Source: Arthrobacter globiformis (GTDB lineage: Bacteria > Actinomycetota > Actinomycetes > Actinomycetales > Micrococcaceae). From it: DNA of 64,000 nucleotides. The position numbers and the translations under genes were made by a program. Location of the stretch: positions 2,914,001 to 2,978,000 of the forward strand of contig NZ_JAUSYZ010000001.1 in assembly GCF_030817195.1 (NCBI RefSeq), given 5' to 3'. The notes below the pieces were generated by a model, which saw only the letters and a program-made list of their open reading frames with translations, had not been told where the DNA came from and searched no databases. Shown one piece after another: positions 9,701-17,726 of this stretch. Within the stretch, counting starts at the first letter, position 1, and each line of letters starts with the position of its first letter.

Positions 9701-12365
9701 CGAGACGTTCGAGTACGACGTGTGCGGGCGGCTCGTGCTGCACCGTGCCCCCGGGCAGGGCGTGTCCCGGTACGGCTACGACAAGGCAGGCCGGCTGACC
9801 TTCTGCCAGGACACCTGGTACGGCACCCGCCGGTTCAAATACAACCCGGCCGGGGAACTGACCGAGACCGTCAACGGCGTGGGCGGGCGGACCCGGTTCG
9901 AGTACGACGCCCGCGGGCGCCTGATCCGCATCACCGACCCCGTGGGTGGGGTGACCACGCGCACCTACACCGCCACGGACCAGGTGGAGTCGGTGACCGA
10001 CCCGCTCGGACGGGTCACCACCGCCGCCTACGACCCCGCCGGGCGCCAGCTGTCCCAGACCGGCCCGGACGGGCACACCACCACCTGGACCTACGACCCG
10101 GCCGGCCGCGAAAACTCCACGTCGTTTGACGGGAAGCTGCTCGCCAGGATCGAGCGTGACCTGATCGGCCGCCGCGTGGTCATCACCGACCACACCGCCG
10201 GTGACGGGTTGGCGGTCGAGCACGAGCTCGGGTTTGACCGGCGCGGGCTGCTGACCTCCCGCACCCGCGCGAACAAGGGCCTGTCCTGGGCTTACGACGC
10301 CGACGGGCACCGCACCGCCTTCACCGACGCCAACGGAACCACCACCACCTATCGGCGCGACACCGCGGGCCGGGTCACCTCCGTCAGCAACCCCCGGCTG
10401 GGGGAGGCCGTGTTCACCCACGATGCCTCGGGGCGGATCACCGCCGCGACCGCCGGGGACCTGGTCCAGGAATGGGCCTACCGCAACGGCGCCCTCGCCG
10501 AACACACCCGCACGGACACTGCGAACCCGGGTGCCGCTGATGTCACCCTGATTGGCCGGGACGGGGACGGCCGGATCACGGGCCTGACCCGTGCCGGAGC
10601 CGTGACCCGCTACGGGTACGACGGCGCCGGGCAAATGGTCACCGCCACCACCCGGACCGGGGACCGGGACAGTTCGGCACCGGCTTCCGTTTCCGAGTGG
10701 GTGTACGACGCCGGCGGTCGGCTCTTGCGCGAAAGCACCCCGGCCGGTTCCCGGGAGTACGAGTACGACGCCGGCGGGCAGCTTCTCGCCGTCACCGAGG
10801 CTGACGGGTCCCGGACCGAGTACGTCCACGACGGGCTGGGCCGCCGCACCCGGCTCATCCGCCCCGACGGGTCCTGGACCGAGTACGCCTGGGGCCCGAC
10901 CGGCCACCTGGGCGGCACCACCGACCGCACCCCCGACGGCGCTGCAGTCTCCCGGCACGAACTGTGGGTGGACGCCCTGGGCGAACTCGCCGCGGTTGAT
11001 GGCGCGGAGCTGTGGTGGGACACCGCCAACCCCATCCCCACCCTGGCCGGCATCAGCGGCGGACAGGTCCTCACCCTGCCCGGCGGCGTCACCGGCATTG
11101 GCGACGCATGGACCGCGCCGGGCTGGCGCGCCGCCCGGCCCACCGACCACACCGACCCCTGGGCCCTCACCGGCACTCCCGCCCTTCCTGCTCCCGGCGG
11201 AACTGCAGGTGCCGGCGGCACAGGAACTGCCGGTGCCGTATCCGGGCTGGGCGGTGCGCTGCCCGCCGGGATCAGCATCACCGGCAACGGCGGCGTCGAC
11301 ATCGCGGGCCTGGAATGGCTCGGCAAACGCGCGTACGACCCCGCCGCCCGCGGCTTCCTCTCCACCGACCCCCTCGCCCCCATCCTCGGCGCAGGCTGGG
11401 ACGGCAACCCCTACGCCTACGCCGGAAACAACCCCCTCAACACCACAGACCCCACCGGACTACGCCCACTCACCGATCACGAACTCAAAGCCTACGACGG
11501 CTCCACCCGCGGGGCCTTCGCCGCCGCCGGAAACTGGGTCGGAGACAACTGGGAGTACCTTGCCGGGGGTGCCATGGTGGTCGCCGGCGGCGTCCTCATC
11601 GCCACCGGTGTCGGAGGACCGGCCGGGATGATGCTCATCGGTGCCGGCGCTGACACGATCATTCAGAAAGCAACCACCGGTGAGGTGAACTGGGGACAAG
11701 TCGCGCTCAGTGGGGCACTGGGCGGCTTTGGTGGTGCGAGTATTGCGGCCCGTGCCGGGTTCACCGGAATGAAGGCGACCCTCGTGGCCGGGGCTAGTTC
11801 AGGCGGCATCAGCGGGGGCGTTCAGGGCACATACGGCTACTACACGGGACCTGGCCCCCACACTGTTTCAGGTGCCTTGGGAGCAACTGCCCAAGGAACG
11901 GTGTTCGGTGCGGCTACGGGTGGTTTCGGTGGCGCGGCTGGTCAGAAGATCAGCCAGAAAATGATGGCGACAGTCACCGTCCGTTCTGACGCGGGGACTG
12001 TGGCGATCGGTAGGTGGATGGACGGGCGTGTCATTCCCTATGCAGATACGCACGGGTACTCGTACTACACGGGCACGCCCAGTTGGATCCACGATCCAAT
12101 GGACAAAATGAGGCTACGCGCAGATCCAGAGTCCCTGGCGGGGCGAGTGCTTACTCGCGCAGAGACATCCGTTGATGAGAATTTTAACAGAGCATGGATA
12201 AACACTCAGATCAATTCCGGGAAGAGAATCGTTGACATCGGCGTGGACCTGGATTCACCCTTCTACCAACTCGAACGCAACGCCGTAGACGGATATCCTA
12301 GATATTCGCAAGACTTCCAACCTAATAGTGATTTGCGTGTCCTCGAGCCTCTTGATCGACCTTGA
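6720..12365 (+). CDS. T7SS-type Rhs/YD-repeat polymorphic toxin
   Basis: An 1881-residue protein starting at GTG 6720, after a GGGGGG about eight bases upstream. Residues 1-110 are a helical ESX-like region with DFRG where WXG would sit. A Gly/Pro-rich linker follows. From about residue 291 comes the pre-Rhs domain (DPVNTATGNF), then more than twenty YD repeats (YDAAGR, YDGCGR and similar), which form a hollow cocoon. The Rhs core-associated motif NPYAYAGNNPLNTTDPTG lies at about 1562-1580. The C-terminal 300 residues contain a hydrophobic Gly/Ala-rich stretch (about 1609-1645), a second one, and a final unrecognised domain of about 110 residues with WINTQINSGKRIVDIG and SPFYQLERNAV. Base composition falls toward the 3' end, as expected for an exchanged toxin tip. 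Architecture is certain; the toxic activity is unknown. Confidence 0.9.
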   Translation: MTEFVEVPLLPDSDASEGGRFDYAVAGAVRSAFESAASRLEEHAGSRVSYVSSAKEDFRGHFSELFAANAATARNDADALVAALRTVAGYVGKMIEAGHEEDARRERNNEWVREHNDRNWFEQAGEWLFGEEERPNARPGSAPAFAPASAATGSRETPQPGGGYGGGTSSARPASLRSFAANSRGLDEGLSSAPGTLEGQLSAFESGCYWGRIEASGVVAAYREFLRANENDARWAVTVADAFAAAGGEGNVSTLSDAAVNEALAAAGVSASRSGLVIDPPLAAGALPTSGYANDPVNTATGNFIEPETDLGFAGAASNLVLSRMYNSLASGLEAPGVFGPGWASVLDQYLAVSDEGCRWVMADGRAVDFPREGDGWGRAAGENYWLAREPVTAAGLAELGSLPAGAAEVLVVRDNQGAWWAYTLAGVWLGAGSGPGRTVSVVRGKAADAGSAGPVARLEHVRGRFLEVEYADGRRDGRVALVRASDGRRVEYGYDDAGRLTRVATELGARRYRWNGQGLIDAVVSAAGVLEAENSYDDHGRVVLQVTQHGRRTRFAYLPGRVTVVSDEDGTRSNSWIADAKGRLVGVLDGHDLRQSMAYDAHGNLVSFTERDGAVTVHAYDGRGRKVRTVTPEGADLSYGWDGQDRITTLVTESGSVVSYEYADDVSRDPSVIRDPLGGLTGLEWRDGLLARVTDPAGVAVDFDYDGFGDLVATRNAAGDTARIVRDDAGRPVAAISPSGATTRFGYDAAGLLVRREDPDGAVWAFEHDSAGRTTAFTAADGGRTELEYAANGELVRTVDPLGRSIERVFDELGNVTAAVLPDGARWGFAHDTLSRLVGITDPAGHDWVREYDKVGALTAVVDPTGVRTEAASDRRAGTATLTDAFASATYSFDGYGRPTRVQAVDGSAELVSYDAAGNPVELVDGEGGLTVLGRDVAGKITSITSPTGAVTRYEYDGCGRPWRTTDPAGAVTELAYDADQRVMARTLPTGEVETFEYDVCGRLVLHRAPGQGVSRYGYDKAGRLTFCQDTWYGTRRFKYNPAGELTETVNGVGGRTRFEYDARGRLIRITDPVGGVTTRTYTATDQVESVTDPLGRVTTAAYDPAGRQLSQTGPDGHTTTWTYDPAGRENSTSFDGKLLARIERDLIGRRVVITDHTAGDGLAVEHELGFDRRGLLTSRTRANKGLSWAYDADGHRTAFTDANGTTTTYRRDTAGRVTSVSNPRLGEAVFTHDASGRITAATAGDLVQEWAYRNGALAEHTRTDTANPGAADVTLIGRDGDGRITGLTRAGAVTRYGYDGAGQMVTATTRTGDRDSSAPASVSEWVYDAGGRLLRESTPAGSREYEYDAGGQLLAVTEADGSRTEYVHDGLGRRTRLIRPDGSWTEYAWGPTGHLGGTTDRTPDGAAVSRHELWVDALGELAAVDGAELWWDTANPIPTLAGISGGQVLTLPGGVTGIGDAWTAPGWRAARPTDHTDPWALTGTPALPAPGGTAGAGGTGTAGAVSGLGGALPAGISITGNGGVDIAGLEWLGKRAYDPAARGFLSTDPLAPILGAGWDGNPYAYAGNNPLNTTDPTGLRPLTDHELKAYDGSTRGAFAAAGNWVGDNWEYLAGGAMVVAGGVLIATGVGGPAGMMLIGAGADTIIQKATTGEVNWGQVALSGALGGFGGASIAARAGFTGMKATLVAGASSGGISGGVQGTYGYYTGPGPHTVSGALGATAQGTVFGAATGGFGGAAGQKISQKMMATVTVRSDAGTVAIGRWMDGRVIPYADTHGYSYYTGTPSWIHDPMDKMRLRADPESLAGRVLTRAETSVDENFNRAWINTQINSGKRIVDIGVDLDSPFYQLERNAVDGYPRYSQDFQPNSDLRVLEPLDRP

Positions 12366-12391
12366 TGAGCAAATCTACAAAAGGACAATAG

Positions 12392-12658
12392 ATGACAAAG
12401 ACTCTACCGGTTCACGTAAGAGCGACGAGGGTCACGAGGAAGCGCCGTTCCCTGCTATTTGGCAGAACATACTTCACTTATGACGTCCGATTCCGCGATG
12501 GAGAAGTTCAAAACAACGTAAATCCAAATGAAGTGTTGGAGGGCGCACGTTATCCAGCTGATTATCATTCAGTCATGCGTGGCGCGGAGGCGGTGGCCGG
12601 GGACGGCGTCCCGGGCGAATGGGTGGACTATCCGTATGGCAGGCCGCTTGGTGACTGA
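12392..12658 (+). CDS. Small protein directly after the Rhs toxin, candidate immunity protein
   Basis: An 88-residue basic protein whose ATG follows AAGGAC by five bases and lies 26 bases after the toxin stop. The N-terminal half is rich in Arg/Lys (VRATRVTRKRRS), the rest is polar with a tyrosine-containing tail. Base composition matches the toxin tip rather than the surrounding genome. Position alone makes it the first immunity candidate; I recognise no family. It could instead be a second toxin fragment or an unrelated orphan. Confidence 0.6.
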   Translation: MTKTLPVHVRATRVTRKRRSLLFGRTYFTYDVRFRDGEVQNNVNPNEVLEGARYPADYHSVMRGAEAVAGDGVPGEWVDYPYGRPLGD

Positions 12659-12713
12659 ATTCCAAGACAGGGGTCGGTAGTCTCGCAACTAAGGGTGGCT
12701 ACGTCTGAAGCCA

Positions 12714-12818
12714 GTGACTACCACGGTGATTGAGTTCGTTGTCGATAACCCAGACCCTACGCCGGCGTTCGCTGTCGGTTGGGGTGGCGACTTCGTTAAA
12801 GATGGGTTGGGTTGGTAG
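12714..12818 (+). other. Coding-like micro-ORF or gene remnant (34 residues)
   Basis: A GTG-initiated frame of 34 codons (VIEFVVDNPDPTPAFAVGWG in the middle) ending in TAG right before a GTG that can start the next gene (TAGGTG). Its composition looks like protein (a hydrophobic strand, then DNPDP), but there is no good ribosome-binding site. It may be the tail of a lost immunity gene. Bases 12659-12713 show nothing recognisable. Confidence 0.3.
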
Positions 12819-12833
12819 GTGCGATCAGGAACG

Positions 12834-13637
12834 ATGAACACGAAAAATAGACGGTCCCGCAAGCGCGAGTCGGGGATGAGCTACTTTGTTTTTGGCGTCG
12901 TACTCTTATGCGCGACGCTTGCCTTCGTCCTCTTCGGACGGCTTGAGGCGCCATGGCAGGCGTTCGCGGCCCTGGCCGTCGGTGCCGCGCTGGGGATATG
13001 GCTCTTCCGCTTCGGATCGCGTCACGCGTGGGTGTCGCTGCTGTGTTTATTCGGGGCGCTGGCAGTCTGCGTTGTCCTCTTTATAAATGCGGACACCGTC
13101 GGTTCTGCGGGTATCGCCTGGATCGGAGCCTTCGTCGCCGGTACCAACCTGGGTGCGGCGTGGAGGCTGGCCGCGACGAAACCGAAGGCAAGTGCTGCGC
13201 GTGCTGCAAGAGGCGCAGAAGCTGCGTGGGAAGTGGACGGCCGGGAATTCGCGCCCGTGGCGGAGGCCCGCAAAGCGGCCAGTGCTGCGCTGCGGGCCCT
13301 CGACGGGAACACAAGCGGGCACCTGTACGTCGAGCATGGGTCGGCCCGCCTTGAGGTGGCCGGCAGTGCGGGAACGGGGCTGATGTGTCATCGGAATTCC
13401 GACGTTTCCAAGGATGCCTCATGGGCGGTGTTGGTGCGGACCGACCAGGCCGCGGAGAACTCCGTGGAGGTTCCGATGGGGGACGTGAACGGTTTTATGC
13501 CGTTGCGGTTGGTTCACGATCGCCCGTCTGTCGAAGCTGCGCTTTCTGACTTTTTCAAGACCCCTGGATCGACACCGTCTGGCCCTGAATGGGTGACGGG
13601 CAATGAGGCTAGGGGCACGCGCCTCACCACGTATTAG
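12834..13637 (+). CDS. Four-helix membrane protein with cytoplasmic C-terminal domain
   Basis: A protein of 267 residues from ATG 12834 (AGGA just upstream); a GTG at 12819 is an alternative. After a basic N-terminus, four membrane segments occupy residues about 14-110 (for example FGVVLLCATLAFVLFG and WVSLLCLFGALAVCVVLFI). The remaining ~150 residues form a soluble domain including HLYVEHGSARLEVAG and NSVEVPMGDVNGFMP. I recognise no family. Membrane proteins are common as immunity proteins against exported toxins, and the location suits that. A 74-base segment of its 3' part recurs at 14097-14170. Confidence 0.6.
   Translation: MNTKNRRSRKRESGMSYFVFGVVLLCATLAFVLFGRLEAPWQAFAALAVGAALGIWLFRFGSRHAWVSLLCLFGALAVCVVLFINADTVGSAGIAWIGAFVAGTNLGAAWRLAATKPKASAARAARGAEAAWEVDGREFAPVAEARKAASAALRALDGNTSGHLYVEHGSARLEVAGSAGTGLMCHRNSDVSKDASWAVLVRTDQAAENSVEVPMGDVNGFMPLRLVHDRPSVEAALSDFFKTPGSTPSGPEWVTGNEARGTRLTTY
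13428..13501 (+). repeat. Duplicated segment, copy 1 (inside membrane protein gene)
   Basis: These 74 bases align without gaps to 14097-14170 with about ten mismatches by eye, and both encode the same reading (VLVR-DQAA-NSVEVP-G-V-GFMP). A second matching block follows each copy: 13682-13713 and 14191-14223. The blocks are 180 bases apart here but only 20 apart in copy 2. Confidence 0.8.
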
Positions 13638-13710
13638 GCGAATGCCTCCTGGACGTGCAGGAGGGCTGAGTCTTATAAGCGCGGCGTCATAAACATCAAT
13701 GGGAGTTGAG

Positions 13711-14040
13711 GTGAAAAATATTCGGCTGGATGAGGGTGTCGCGCTGCTGTTGAAGCTGTCTGGGCACCTGGATGAGCTTGAAAAAGATGTGTCTGCAGCA
13801 TGGTTCCGCCAATGCGCGGATGAATTGCAGAAAGGGTTAAGTCGGAAGCAACGGTCTGAGGCCTGCCATAGCATCCTTCATTCGCTCGACAATGGACCAG
13901 GCCGAATCCCCGACCTTTATTTCGCCCATCCTGACGGGTCTCCGGATATCGAGCGAACCGATGCATTTCTTGAAACCATTCGGGCTGTTCGAGGATTTGC
14001 ACGGCAGGGCGTGCCGCCCTGGTCGTTCTTCATTGTTTGA
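13711..14040 (+). CDS. Small acidic cytosolic protein, candidate immunity protein
   Basis: A 109-residue protein. I chose the GTG at 13711 because GGGAG lies five bases upstream and this GGGAGTYGAGGTG block is conserved in the duplicated copy at 14211-14223; an ATG at 13699 is the alternative. The protein looks alpha-helical (LDEGVALLLKLSGHLDEL) with a conserved-looking middle (LYFAHPDGSPDIERTDAFLE) and WSFFIV end. I do not recognise the family. Size, composition and position in the post-toxin region suggest an orphan immunity protein. Confidence 0.55.
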   Translation: MKNIRLDEGVALLLKLSGHLDELEKDVSAAWFRQCADELQKGLSRKQRSEACHSILHSLDNGPGRIPDLYFAHPDGSPDIERTDAFLETIRAVRGFARQGVPPWSFFIV

Positions 14041-14096
14041 CGGAAAATTCTCGTGCCCGGCGGGCCGGGCAACATCACCAACGGCCCGCTCGGGCA

Positions 14097-14223
14097 GTGT
14101 TGGTACGAGCGGACCAGGCTGCGGATAACTCCGTGGAGGTTCCGATAGGCAACGTGAAGGGTTTTATGCCTTCCCTGATTCTTCTCAGCACGGCGTCATA
14201 ATCGATCGACGGGAGTCGAGGTG
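14097..14223 (+). pseudogene. Decayed duplicate of the preceding gene pair (repeat copy 2)
   Basis: Bases 14097-14170 repeat the 3' part of the membrane-protein gene, with the reading frame preserved up to a stop near 14201. Bases 14191-14223 repeat the intergenic sequence and start signal of the following small gene, after which only about 23 codons remain before a stop. About 160 bases present in copy 1 are missing. This is a remnant of a duplicated immunity-type cassette. Bases 14041-14096 and 14224-14307 show nothing else recognisable. Confidence 0.7.
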
Positions 14224-14307
14224 GGAAGTACGCTCGGGAGTTATCGGTGGCTCAGTTGGGGCGCGGACTCGATTTCGCAAAATTTCTAGTTTCAGCTGAT
14301 TGAGGAT

Positions 14308-15088
14308 ATGAAAGATATACAGAGTTCGTCGTCGCTTATCCGCTCTTTGCGAGGGGCCTGGGGTCTCTTGGCGCTGGCGCTGGCTTTTGCCATAGGAATA
14401 TTTATTACTACTTTTTCGCTGACCAAGGGTTCTGATGGGGTGGAGATCGTTTGCCTTGGTTGTCCTCGGCCTTGCGGGGGGCGGTTTGGTCCGGGGGTTG
14501 GTTCGCGAAAATCTTGTAGCGGTATCTTTTATCGTCCTCGTTGCAGGGGAGTGCGTTTTTCTTTCTCAATTCTCTGAGCCCTGGTCGCGTCTGTGGCCGT
14601 TGTTGATACCCGCCAACGCCATTGGGATCATGGTGGGAAATATTGTTCGCTTGGCATTATCGGACAGCAGCCGCGGGGTTTTGCGTGACGTTTGGGTGAT
14701 CAACGGCGCCGAGGACCTGCAGACAGATAGTGCCAAAGCAACGTCGCTGGCTGCACTGTCATCTTAGGACAGCGCGAAGGCAGGACGATTCTTCGTTGAG
14801 CGCAATGAGGCGCTGTTCGAGGCGATGGGAAGCCCGGTGACGGGTTTTATTGTGCATTGCACAGCGAATTTCCAGGATGAGAGTGAGTGGCGGGTGCTTG
14901 GTTTGGTTGACATGAAAGACCAGACCGAGATCCGGCTGCCCTCTGGCCCTGCGCACGTGCCCAGCGGGCTCGTGGTCGACCTGGAAACAGCAGGTAGGGC
15001 TTTGCTTGGCTTTTTCCATCATCGTGGTCCTGATCCGGAGCTGACGTGGAAGTCCGGGGAGGACGTGCTGGACCTGCGATTCGGCTAG
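14308..15088 (+). pseudogene. Interrupted membrane plus soluble-domain gene (frameshift and nonsense)
   Basis: Three pieces read as one protein. Piece 1 starts at ATG 14308 and encodes a membrane segment (LLALALAFAIGIFITTF). Near 14440-14460 the coding signal jumps frame to further hydrophobic segments (ALVVLGLAGGGLVRG, LVAVSFIVLVAGECVF, LLIPANAIGIMVGNIV) ending at TAG 14765-14767. The same frame then continues with natural-looking sequence (AKAGRFFVERNEALFEAMG) into an 87-codon domain (TGFIVHCTANFQDESEW) ending at 15088. An intact distal gene could start at ATG 14825, but the protein-like sequence before that ATG argues for an in-frame stop. The original product was probably another membrane-anchored immunity-like protein. 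Confidence 0.5.
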
Positions 15089-15146
15089 CTAGTGCGGTGG
15101 ACCCACCCGCTGTTCGCGGCCGAAAATTATTGCCGAGCGGACGGCG

Positions 15147-15569
15147 CTACTCGGCGGACGGTCGTTGTCGTTGCCGTTTCGTGGCCGCCCGTTGTTCCTT
15201 TGCGGCGAGGCGCCGGCGGTTGGAGCCGCGGGTGGGTTTTGTCGCCCGGCGGCGGGCAGCTTCGGGCGCAAGACCCTCTGCCAGGAGGTCTGCGAGCTTG
15301 GCGAGGGCGATCTCGCGGTTGCGCAGTTGGGAGCGCCGCTCGGAGGCGGTCACGGTGATCACCCCGGCGGTGATTCGTCGGCCGAGACGCGTGAGCAGCA
15401 TCAGCCGTTGGCCGTCGGAAAGGGCCGTGGAGTCTCTAACGTTCCAGGAGAGCTCAACGCGGCTGTCCGAGGTGTTGACGTGTTGCCCGCCTGGCCCTGA
15501 TGAACGCGAGAACCGCCAGGCGAGCTCCGACGAGGGAATCGTGAGCGCGGGCGACACCTCCAGATCCAT
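15147..15569 (-). CDS. arfB: Alternative ribosome-rescue factor ArfB (peptidyl-tRNA hydrolase)
   Basis: A 140-residue release-factor-like protein. The catalytic GGQ loop is at residues 27-29 (SSGPGGQHVN), within the N-terminal domain typical of ArfB/YaeJ, and the C-terminus is a basic tail (NRRRLAAKEQ, TKRQRQR) that in ArfB inserts into the empty mRNA channel. It hydrolyses peptidyl-tRNA on ribosomes stalled without a stop codon. Length matches the family. It is a monocistronic minus-strand gene next to the post-toxin region. Confidence 0.93.
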   Translation of the reverse strand: MDLEVSPALTIPSSELAWRFSRSSGPGGQHVNTSDSRVELSWNVRDSTALSDGQRLMLLTRLGRRITAGVITVTASERRSQLRNREIALAKLADLLAEGLAPEAARRRATKPTRGSNRRRLAAKEQRAATKRQRQRPSAE

Positions 15570-15707
15570 GCATACCAGCCTTGCACAGTATGGGCGCGAC
15601 CGAGGTCTTTATCCCCTCGCGGTATGTTCTTGGGCGTCTAATTCCCGCTAGGACACTTTTCTGCCTGCAGCCTAACGTGGACAAGCCGGTTGTGCTTTAG
15701 TAAAGCC

Positions 15708-17528
15708 ATGGCTGCTCCCATTGAGGACTACGCGCTGCTGTCGGATCTCCAAACCGGGCCTCTGATCGCCCGGAACGGGAGCATCGACTGGCTCTGCTTC
15801 CCGCGGTTCGACTCCCCGTCGTTGTTTAGTTCCCTGGTGGGAGTCGAGAGTCATGGCCGCTGGCTCCTGGCTCCTCGCCAGTCCGAAGCAGCAGTGGTGG
15901 AGCGGCATTACGTCGATTCGACATTTGTGTTGGAAACAGTCTGGAAGACCTCCACGGGCCTGGCCCAGGTCACGGACTTCATGCCGGTGGGGCATACGGG
16001 TTCGTCGATTCTGCGCCGGGTCACCGGGCTGGAGGGGCAGGTGGAGATCTGCCAGGAACTCATCATCCGTCCGCGCTACGGCACGGTAGTGCCCTGGTCC
16101 AGGCGAATCCAGGACGGCGCGGCTCCCGGTGGAATGGTGCTTTTGGCCATGGCAGGCCCGGACGCCGTCGCGCTGCGGGGACCGCATCTGCCTGAGGCCC
16201 ACGCGCATGGGCACTCGGGTGATTTCCGGGTAGCCGCAGGAGAGGTTGTCGACTTTGAACTGACGTGGTTTCCTTCACACCGGCCTGTCCCTCCTGCGGT
16301 CGACGTTGACGCTGCACTCGAACAGTCGATCGATTACTGGACGCGATGGGGCAGCCACTGCCGTTCAGACGGTCCTTACGGGGGCGCGGTGAAGCGTTCG
16401 CTGTTGGTGCTCAGGGCGCTGACGAATTATGAGACCGGTGGCATCGTTGCCGCGCCCACGACCTCCTTGCCGGAGGAGTTCGGCGGGCCGCGGAACTGGG
16501 ACTACCGGTTCTGCTGGCTGCGTGACGCTGCATTGACGCTGGAGTCCATGCTTACCCACGGCTATGAAACTGAGGCCCTCCAGTGGCGCAACTGGTTGCT
16601 CCGGGCCCTCGCCGGCGAGCCCGAAGATCTGCAGATCATGTATGGCATCGGCGGCGAACGGGACCTGCCGGAGAGCGTCCTGGACCATCTGCCCGGTTAT
16701 CAGGACTCACGGCCGGTGCGCATTGGAAATGCCGCGGTCGCACAGTTCCAGGCCGACGTCGTGGGGGAAGTGATGGTGGCGCTTGAAAGGCTCCGCCTGG
16801 CTGGCGGCAAGGAAGACCACTTCTCCTGGGCGCTGCAGCAAATCCTGCTCGGCTTCGTTGAGAAACACATCGAGGACAAAGACTTTGGACTCTGGGAAAT
16901 GCGGGGAGACCCGCAATTCTTTACACATTCACGGGTCATGATGTGGGCCGCCTTCGACTGCGGCATACGTGCTGTCCGGAACCACGGCCTGGACGGACCG
17001 GCTGACCACTGGGAACACCTGCGCGGGCAGCTGCGGACGGAAATACTGCGCGAAGGATTCGACCCGGACCTCAACTCCTTCACGCAGACCTACGGCGGAG
17101 GGCAGACCGACGCAGCCTTGCTCGTCATGCCCCAGGTTGGGTTTCTTCCGTACAACGACGACCGGATGCTGGGAACCGTTGCGCGGCTGGAGGAGGAACT
17201 CCTCACCGACGACGGTCTGTTGTTGCGGTACCGCACCGAGACCGGCGTCGACGGGCTGGACCCGGGGGAACATCCCTTCCTAGCGTGTTCCTTTTGGCTG
17301 GTTGAGCAGTACGCGCGCACGGGCCGCAAATTTGAGGCGAGGAACCTCATGGACAAACTGGTGGGCTTTTCCAATGAACTGGGCCTGCTGAGCGAGGAGT
17401 ACGCCACCAAGGAGGGACGGATGGCCGGCAACTTCCCGCAGGCGTTCTCGCATCTGGCACTCGTTCGGGCAGCTGATGCCATGCACGGAGTGGATCTGCT
17501 GAGCCTGGCTACCGAAGCAAAAGTCTGA
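15708..17528 (+). CDS. Glycoside hydrolase family 15 protein (glucoamylase/trehalase type)
   Basis: A 606-residue protein from ATG 15708 (MAAPIEDYALL), the usual start of this actinobacterial group; an in-frame ATG six codons earlier is possible and neither has a strong ribosome-binding site. An N-terminal beta domain (ARNGSIDWLCFPRFDSPSLF) precedes the (alpha/alpha)6 barrel with the conserved GGPRNWDYRFCWLRDA block near residue 260 and LLSEEYATKEGRMAGNFPQAFSHL near the end. Members cleave terminal glucose from alpha-glucans or split trehalose; several actinobacterial ones are trehalases. No signal peptide, so it acts in the cytoplasm. The family is certain, the substrate is not. Confidence 0.9.
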   Translation: MAAPIEDYALLSDLQTGPLIARNGSIDWLCFPRFDSPSLFSSLVGVESHGRWLLAPRQSEAAVVERHYVDSTFVLETVWKTSTGLAQVTDFMPVGHTGSSILRRVTGLEGQVEICQELIIRPRYGTVVPWSRRIQDGAAPGGMVLLAMAGPDAVALRGPHLPEAHAHGHSGDFRVAAGEVVDFELTWFPSHRPVPPAVDVDAALEQSIDYWTRWGSHCRSDGPYGGAVKRSLLVLRALTNYETGGIVAAPTTSLPEEFGGPRNWDYRFCWLRDAALTLESMLTHGYETEALQWRNWLLRALAGEPEDLQIMYGIGGERDLPESVLDHLPGYQDSRPVRIGNAAVAQFQADVVGEVMVALERLRLAGGKEDHFSWALQQILLGFVEKHIEDKDFGLWEMRGDPQFFTHSRVMMWAAFDCGIRAVRNHGLDGPADHWEHLRGQLRTEILREGFDPDLNSFTQTYGGGQTDAALLVMPQVGFLPYNDDRMLGTVARLEEELLTDDGLLLRYRTETGVDGLDPGEHPFLACSFWLVEQYARTGRKFEARNLMDKLVGFSNELGLLSEEYATKEGRMAGNFPQAFSHLALVRAADAMHGVDLLSLATEAKV

Positions 17529-17726
17529 CTCCCCAAAAGTGCGTGCTGACCAGCCCGCCACGACTGTCCTCTCTGCGGCCAACCCAAAAGGGTGGTTTAA
17601 ACCATCCCGAATAGGTGTTTTATTTGCCTGCAAATGACAGAAAGATGGATCTCAGGCCCACCCTTGGGGAGGGGGAGTGCATTTGACCGCCATATGCTGA
17701 ACCCTCCAGGGCGGCTGAAGATTCAA

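Noticed and set aside
6831..11150. A 1439-codon minus-strand open frame opposite the Rhs gene
   Set aside because: Repetitive low-complexity Gly/Pro/Arg/Val protein produced by the antisense of high-GC YD-repeat codons; no domain or start signal, while the plus-strand protein is unmistakable.
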